Assembly: GCA_017455565.1 (NCBI GenBank)
Contig: JAFSZV010000050.1
Location: forward strand, 1-34,865
Direction: 5' to 3'
DNA: 34,865 bases
Origin: Clostridia bacterium
Lineage (GTDB): Bacteria; Bacillota; Clostridia; Oscillospirales; Butyricicoccaceae
Shown here piece after piece: positions 30,603 to 34,865 of the stretch (its first letter is position 1; each line of letters starts with the position of its first letter). Position numbers and translations under genes: made by a program. The notes under the pieces are model-generated. The model did not search any database and was not told the origin of the DNA. It saw nothing but the letters and a program-made list of their open reading frames with translations.

Positions 30603-33216
30603 GATTCTGATTTCGGGTTATTACGGCTTCAACAACATCGGCGACGAGGCCGTTTTGCGGACGGTGGTGGAAAATCTCCGGGCCGGCTTCGACGGGGTCG
30701 ATCTGACCATCCTTTCCCAGAATCCCGCCGATACCGAGGAAAAATACCACGTCCACGCCGTCCCCCGGATGCGGTTTTGGAAGATCGTCCGCGCCGTGAA
30801 GGACTGCGATATGCTGATCTCCGGTGGCGGGAGCCTTCTGCAAGACGTGACCTCCCGCTTCAGCATCCTCTATTATCTTTTCATCATTTTTCTGGCGCTG
30901 CTTTTCCGCAAAAAGGTCTTTATTTATTCTCAGGGCATCGGCCCCATCCGTTCCAAATGGAACCGGTATCTTACGTCGCTTCTTTTGCGCCGGGCCGACG
31001 GCATCTGCGTCCGGGACCTTGCATCGGCCGAGCTTTTGCGCAGCATGAAGATCCCGGAGGAGCTCATCCGCGTCACCGCCGACCCGGTGATAAGGCTGGA
31101 GCGCACCGCCCCCGAGGTGGGCCGGGAGATCCTGTCCCGCGCCGGCTGGAAACCGCAGGAGGGGCGTATGCTGGTGGGCTGGGCGCTGAAAAGCCCCCGC
31201 ACCGCCGAGGGAAAGGCCCGCTTTCTGGAGGAAACCGCCCGATCCATCCGTTATCTCCGGGAAAGCTGCAACGCCGATTCGGTGCTCATCCCTTTTCACT
31301 ACGAGCAGGATGTGGAGCTCATTCGCGCTCTGTCGGAGCGGCTGGACGGACAGGTCTGCGCCATTACGGACAAGCACCTCTCCGATGAGATGCTCTCCAT
31401 CATTGGCAATCTGGACGTGCTGGTGGGCGTGCGGCTCCATTCGCTGATCTATTCCTGCGTGATGGGCGTGCCCTGCATCGGCATCTCTTACGACCCCAAG
31501 ATTGATGCCTTTTTGAAATCCATCGGCGGCGAGGCGGTTTCGTCCATCGACGCCTTTACGCTGGAGCGCTTCCGCCCCGCCTTTGAAGACGTGATGGAGA
31601 GGCGGGAGGCCATTCTTGCCCGCACCTCGGCCCATGTGGAAACGCTGGTGAAAAGCCTGGACGAAAACGACGCCATTTTACGCCGCATTATGGATCAAAA
31701 GGCCGGTGCGGCTCCGAAAAAAGAGCGGAGCGCGGGCGGCGCCATCGGCGGCGTCATGCTGATCTCGGTGCTGGCGCGGCTCATCGGCATTTTGCGGGAA
31801 TCCTTTCAGGCGAACGCATTCGGCTCGGCAGATCAATATTATTCCGCCTATAACAAAACCATTTATCTGTTTACCACGGCGGGCTATGCCCTCAGCGTGG
31901 CGGCGGTGCCCATCATCACCCAGCACATGGCCGCCGACCGGAAAAAAGGTGTCCGCGCCGCCGACAACCTTACATCCTTTTCGCTGCTGCTCAGCGTTAT
32001 CGCTGTGGGCTTGTGGGAATTGGCGACGCTGCCGCCCTTCAGCGGGATCTTTTTGAAGGGCGCGCCCGCCGAGCTTTTGCAGTATATGCGGATCATGGCG
32101 CTGTCGCTTCCCGTGATCGCCGGGGCCTATCTGATGGTGGCCACCTATCAGGCCATGGGGCATTACGCCCTGCAGGGCAGCATGTCCATCCCCTATTCCG
32201 TCTTTTTGATCGTCTTTTTGATGATCTTCGGCAAGAGCGGCAACCTGCTGCTTTACGTGGTCGCGGTGGCGGCGGGCTGGCTTTTGCAGCTTGGGATGAG
32301 CGTGCCTTACGCCCTGAAGGAGCGATATCGCTGGCGCTTCCGGCTGGATCTGTCCCAACGGTATATCGGCACGTATCTCAAGACCATCGCCGTAACCATC
32401 GTGACCGGCGCGATGTATCTGTTCTGCTATCTCACCGACGCTTCCTTCACCGCCCGGCTGGCGGGGGGCACCACCAGCGCCTTTTACTATGCGGACAAGC
32501 TGTTCACCCCGCTGACCACCACCTTTATCTACAGCATTAGCGCGGTGATCTTCCCAAAGTTCAACCGGCAATATACCGGCGTGGATCAGCGGGCCTATAA
32601 AAAGTATGTGTGGACGGTGGCCTCCAACACGCTGCTGGTGGTCTTCCCCATGTGCGCCATGCTGATGGTCTTTTGCCGGCAGATCATCTCCGTGCTGTTC
32701 CAGAGCGGCAGTTTTACCGCTGAGGCCACGGCGCAGACGGCGGGCATCTTTATGATGTATGCCATCGGGATGGCGGGCTTCAGCCTCATTGACCTGCTGA
32801 ACAAGGCCTTTTTCACCATGGAAAGGGTGGCTGTCCCGCTGGTTATCAGCCTTTGCATCATCGGCGGGAATTACTTGCTGGACAGCCTGTTCGGCACTAG
32901 CGACCGGATGCTGGCCCTCACCACCTCTATCGCCATGACCGCTGGCGCGGTAGTAACGATTTTCGCGCTGTTCCGGCGTGACCGGGAGCTGGTGGATTTG
33001 CGGCCCGCGCTCAAATCCCTTGTTGCTTCGGCGGTGATGGGCGGGACGGCGCTTGGCCTGCGGGAACTGGTGCTCGACGGAAGCGAGGGCAAGATCATGC
33101 TAGTGGTTAAGTGCGGCGCCATCGGCGCGGTGGGCCTGGCGGTCTATCTGGCGATGTGCTACGTCCTCCACCTGCGGGAGCTTACAGACGTGCTGAAAAA
33201 ACGGAAACAGACATAA
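30595..33216 (+). CDS. CsaB-MurJ fusion: polysaccharide pyruvyl transferase plus lipid flippase
   Basis: 873 codons in one frame. Residues 1-365 are a CsaB-type polysaccharide pyruvyl transferase (GYYGFNNIGDEAVL at 9-22, ISGGGSLLQD, GVRLHSLIYS, GISYDPK), which puts ketal pyruvate on cell-wall polymers so that SLH domains can bind. A linker (366-382, DQKAGAAPKKERSAGG) joins a MurJ/MviN-type flippase (383-873; VLARLIGILRESFQANAFG and about 14 helices in the MOP exporter superfamily). No internal stop was seen. The AAGGAGG before the ATG overlaps the end of the DUF5693 gene. Whether the flippase half handles lipid II or a pyruvylated polymer precursor is open; a terminator follows. Confidence 0.9.
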   Translation: MDKILISGYYGFNNIGDEAVLRTVVENLRAGFDGVDLTILSQNPADTEEKYHVHAVPRMRFWKIVRAVKDCDMLISGGGSLLQDVTSRFSILYYLFIIFLALLFRKKVFIYSQGIGPIRSKWNRYLTSLLLRRADGICVRDLASAELLRSMKIPEELIRVTADPVIRLERTAPEVGREILSRAGWKPQEGRMLVGWALKSPRTAEGKARFLEETARSIRYLRESCNADSVLIPFHYEQDVELIRALSERLDGQVCAITDKHLSDEMLSIIGNLDVLVGVRLHSLIYSCVMGVPCIGISYDPKIDAFLKSIGGEAVSSIDAFTLERFRPAFEDVMERREAILARTSAHVETLVKSLDENDAILRRIMDQKAGAAPKKERSAGGAIGGVMLISVLARLIGILRESFQANAFGSADQYYSAYNKTIYLFTTAGYALSVAAVPIITQHMAADRKKGVRAADNLTSFSLLLSVIAVGLWELATLPPFSGIFLKGAPAELLQYMRIMALSLPVIAGAYLMVATYQAMGHYALQGSMSIPYSVFLIVFLMIFGKSGNLLLYVVAVAAGWLLQLGMSVPYALKERYRWRFRLDLSQRYIGTYLKTIAVTIVTGAMYLFCYLTDASFTARLAGGTTSAFYYADKLFTPLTTTFIYSISAVIFPKFNRQYTGVDQRAYKKYVWTVASNTLLVVFPMCAMLMVFCRQIISVLFQSGSFTAEATAQTAGIFMMYAIGMAGFSLIDLLNKAFFTMERVAVPLVISLCIIGGNYLLDSLFGTSDRMLALTTSIAMTAGAVVTIFALFRRDRELVDLRPALKSLVASAVMGGTALGLRELVLDGSEGKIMLVVKCGAIGAVGLAVYLAMCYVLHLRELTDVLKKRKQT

Positions 33217-33224
33217 GGAAAACA

Positions 33225-33249
33225 CCGGAGCCACGCTCCGGCGTTTTTT
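33225..33249 (+). terminator. Intrinsic terminator after the csaB-murJ fusion
   Basis: CCGGAGC (33225-33231), CAC loop, GCTCCGG (33235-33241), then TTTTTT. It lies 8 nt past the stop and faces the converging glycosidase gene. Confidence 0.85.
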
Positions 33250-33270
33250 GTAAAAGAAGTGTATTCCCAC

Positions 33271-34554
33271 TCAATCGCTCCGCCGTCCATAGACCCAGGC
33301 GTTGGGCAGCCGCCGCCCGGCGGGCAGGGCCGTGTTGGAGCAGAGTGTGACGTATTCGCCGTCGTAATACAGCATGGCGCTGGTGCCGCCGTCCATGTTC
33401 ATGGCCTGCATCCCGTCATGCCGGGCCAGAATCTCGGCGCATTCGATGACGTTGGTGCCGACAGACACCGTGGGCAGCCGTCCCTCGATCACCAGCATCA
33501 GGATCTCCCGCCTGCGGGATTGGCCCAGACAGGCCCGGGGATTGGTGGCCGTCCATCCGCAGGAATCGTCCACCACGATCTCGCCGTCCACGATCAGGGC
33601 GGGGGTGAACTCCATGGCGTCGGTGGCCGAGGGCGTCAGCGGCGAGGAGCTGTCCATGATATAAAGCAGGTCGTCGTTCCGCTTTTCAAAACGCTTGTAG
33701 CCCGCCGTGCCAAAGGGGCGTCCATATTCTGTGCCGCCGCACAGGGCATAGCCGGTGACGGCGCCGCCCGAGCCGCGGCCGTCGTCGTCCCAAAAGCCGC
33801 TGGCCGTCATGGCAAGCAGGCCGTCGTTGGCCTCGGCGATCACGCCGGCAGGCTGACCGCTGCTGCCGATGGAGGCAGCCGCCTGCAGGCTCAGACGGGC
33901 CGGATCCTTGGCAATGGCCAGAACGCCCCGATAGCCGCTTCCCTTGACCCGCACCAGAAGGATCTGCTGATAGGCGTCGATGGCCAGCACCTGTTCGCCC
34001 ATCACGGTGTGGATGGGAAGTCCAGATTCTTTCAGGCCCGAGCGGTTTGCCGCAAGATGAGCCCAGCCGTTTTCCAGAAGCGCGGGTTCGTCCCGCAACC
34101 AGTTTAGTGTTTCTTCCCGGTCAAGTTCCCAGAACAGGGTGAAAAAGGACTCCATGGCGGGGTCGCTCACCGCGTCGGGAGAGGCGGGCCTCTGCGATTC
34201 GGGGATGACCAGGGGAAGGGCTTCGCCTTCGGCCCAGTCCGAGGTCAGGCCCTGCTGGGATTCCTGGGCGGCCAGCATATCCTGCCGCACCTGCTCCACG
34301 ACCGAAGAGGGGAAAAACCGGGTGGCCAGCCATTTGTGGCTCATGGTGGAAAGGGCTGTTTCGATATACATGTTCCGCAGACGGCGCACCGGCTTGACGG
34401 GCGCCCAAACGACAAAACCGTAAAGCAGCAAAAGCAACAGCGCCGCCGTGCCGATCCGCCGCGAAAGACGGCGGGCTTTTTTGCGCGCCGGAGAAAATCG
34501 ACCGCCCTCGGCCGCGTGGGCGCGGGATCCGGTGTTTCCGTAAAGCTTTGCCAC
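33271..34554 (-). CDS. Phosphodiester glycosidase (NAGPA family), membrane-anchored
   Basis: 427 residues. A basic N-terminus is followed by one membrane helix (36-51), placing the rest outside. The C-terminal 220 residues are a NAGPA/DUF2233 phosphodiester glycosidase domain, seen in NMDGGTSAMLYYDGE and in GVIAEANDGLLAMTASGFW; these hydrolase domains uncover sugar phosphodiesters and occur in Bacillota cell-surface proteins. Before it lies an unassigned region (about 60-200). It starts with GTG at 34554 because AAAGGAGA lies 8 nt upstream; no ATG is close. It converges on the csaB-murJ fusion, so a role in wall polymer turnover is a reasonable inference. Confidence 0.85.
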   Translation of the reverse strand: MAKLYGNTGSRAHAAEGGRFSPARKKARRLSRRIGTAALLLLLLYGFVVWAPVKPVRRLRNMYIETALSTMSHKWLATRFFPSSVVEQVRQDMLAAQESQQGLTSDWAEGEALPLVIPESQRPASPDAVSDPAMESFFTLFWELDREETLNWLRDEPALLENGWAHLAANRSGLKESGLPIHTVMGEQVLAIDAYQQILLVRVKGSGYRGVLAIAKDPARLSLQAAASIGSSGQPAGVIAEANDGLLAMTASGFWDDDGRGSGGAVTGYALCGGTEYGRPFGTAGYKRFEKRNDDLLYIMDSSSPLTPSATDAMEFTPALIVDGEIVVDDSCGWTATNPRACLGQSRRREILMLVIEGRLPTVSVGTNVIECAEILARHDGMQAMNMDGGTSAMLYYDGEYVTLCSNTALPAGRRLPNAWVYGRRSD

Positions 34555-34675
34555 GAGAGCGTCTCCTTTCGATAATGGATCAGCCCCATTTTAGCCGCAG
34601 CGGCGCAAAATGGCAAGAAAAACGGCGAAAAATTCACATCTGAAATTTCAAAAGTGCCGGAGCCATGCTCACTCC

Positions 34676-34695
34676 GCCTCAGACTATCAAAGAAC
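34676..34695. repeat. Left end of a second IS1182-type element
   Basis: GCCTCAGACTATCAAAGAAC is 17/20 identical to the repeat at 26112-26131. Just outside it a CCGGAG...CTCCG pattern (34657-34676) resembles the hairpin beside the first repeat. The other end of the element lies beyond the window. Confidence 0.6.
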
Positions 34696-34707
34696 TATAC
34701 ATTCGCC

Positions 34708-34733
34708 CCCGTTTCTGGTAAAACAGGAACGGG
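34708..34733 (+). promoter_or_regulatory. Hairpin before the transposase start
   Basis: CCCGTTTCTG (34708-34717) pairs with CAGGAACGGG (34724-34733), one G-U pair and a six-base loop. It overlaps the GGGAG ribosome binding site (34731-34735), so transcripts that enter from outside would hide it. Confidence 0.5.
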
Positions 34734-34742
34734 AGCGATGTT

Positions 34743-34865
34743 ATGGAAGAATGGAAAAAAGACGCGCGACGAGATGTAGTCATCACAGATATAGACGCCT
34801 TGGTGCCGGAAGATCACCTGCTGCGAAAAATCGAAAGAGTCATGGATTATGACTGGCTATATGAA
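34743..34865 (+). CDS. IS1182-type transposase, N-terminal part cut by the window edge
   Basis: 41 codons up to the window end: ATG at 34743, EEWKKDARRDVVITDIDAL, then VPEDHLLRKIERVMDYDWLYE. The VPxDHLLRKI motif and the conserved D-W ending are the usual N-terminus of IS1182-type DDE transposases. The catalytic part is outside the window, so completeness cannot be judged. A 20-bp repeat and a hairpin stand in front, and the truncated transposase at 26140-26660 belongs to the same family. Confidence 0.85.
   Translation, partial: MEEWKKDARRDVVITDIDALVPEDHLLRKIERVMDYDWLYE

Noticed and set aside
34610..34852. 80-codon plus-strand frame before the window end
   Set aside because: It runs through the insertion-sequence end in another frame; the real transposase frame starts at 34743.

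Overview
The window is GC-rich DNA from the Bacillota, probably a Clostridia/Oscillospiraceae-like gut anaerobe. The signs are AAGGAGG-type ribosome binding sites, consensus sigma-A promoters (TTGACA/TATAAT) and the family mix: DegV, DUF5693 next to CsaB, PBSX-type tail genes and an IS1182-type transposase. No rRNA, tRNA, CRISPR array, integrase or replication origin was seen. Taxonomy is inferred from gene content only.

Left region (1-15972), mostly single genes with their own promoters and terminators: the 3' part of clpB; a small cupin; an autoregulated MerR regulator with an unrecognised C-terminal domain; an AIM24/TIGR00266 protein (minus); an alkaline-phosphatase-superfamily hydrolase; a two-gene XRE regulator/membrane protein unit (minus) behind a palindromic operator; a DegV lipid-binding protein; an E2-acyltransferase-like protein with a substituted active site; a class C beta-lactamase-like serine hydrolase with C-terminal membrane segments; a CPBP membrane protease; a ZIP metal transporter; a membrane-anchored C39-like cysteine peptidase (minus); and a two-component system divergent from the peptidase.

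Middle region (15973-26079): a tightly packed, single-orientation operon of phage structural genes in PBSX (Xkd) order. It runs from coat protein through two head-closure/connector proteins, tail terminator, contractile sheath, tail tube, assembly chaperone, LysM protein, hub, DUF2577, DUF2634/gp25-like, baseplate J, YmfQ/DUF2313, fibre, a DUF6273-like tip protein and a small coiled-coil protein to XkdX. All frames are open and most genes overlap by 1-8 nt. No gene here encodes a terminase, portal, prohead protease, tape measure, holin, endolysin or integrase. The assembly chaperone is followed after 21 nt by the LysM gene, exactly where the tape-measure gene normally lies. A strong intrinsic terminator sits about 55 bp upstream of the coat gene. 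This reads as a reduced or domesticated contractile particle and is the most unusual part of the window.

Right region (26092-34865): a truncated IS1182-type transposase (minus) lies just behind xkdX. Then follow birA-phzF, and a cell-envelope pair in which a DUF5693 membrane protein overlaps a single 873-codon gene fusing CsaB (polysaccharide pyruvyl transferase) to a MurJ/MviN lipid flippase. A phosphodiester glycosidase (NAGPA family) converges on it. The window ends inside the first 41 codons of a second IS1182-type transposase, whose left end resembles the end of the truncated copy.
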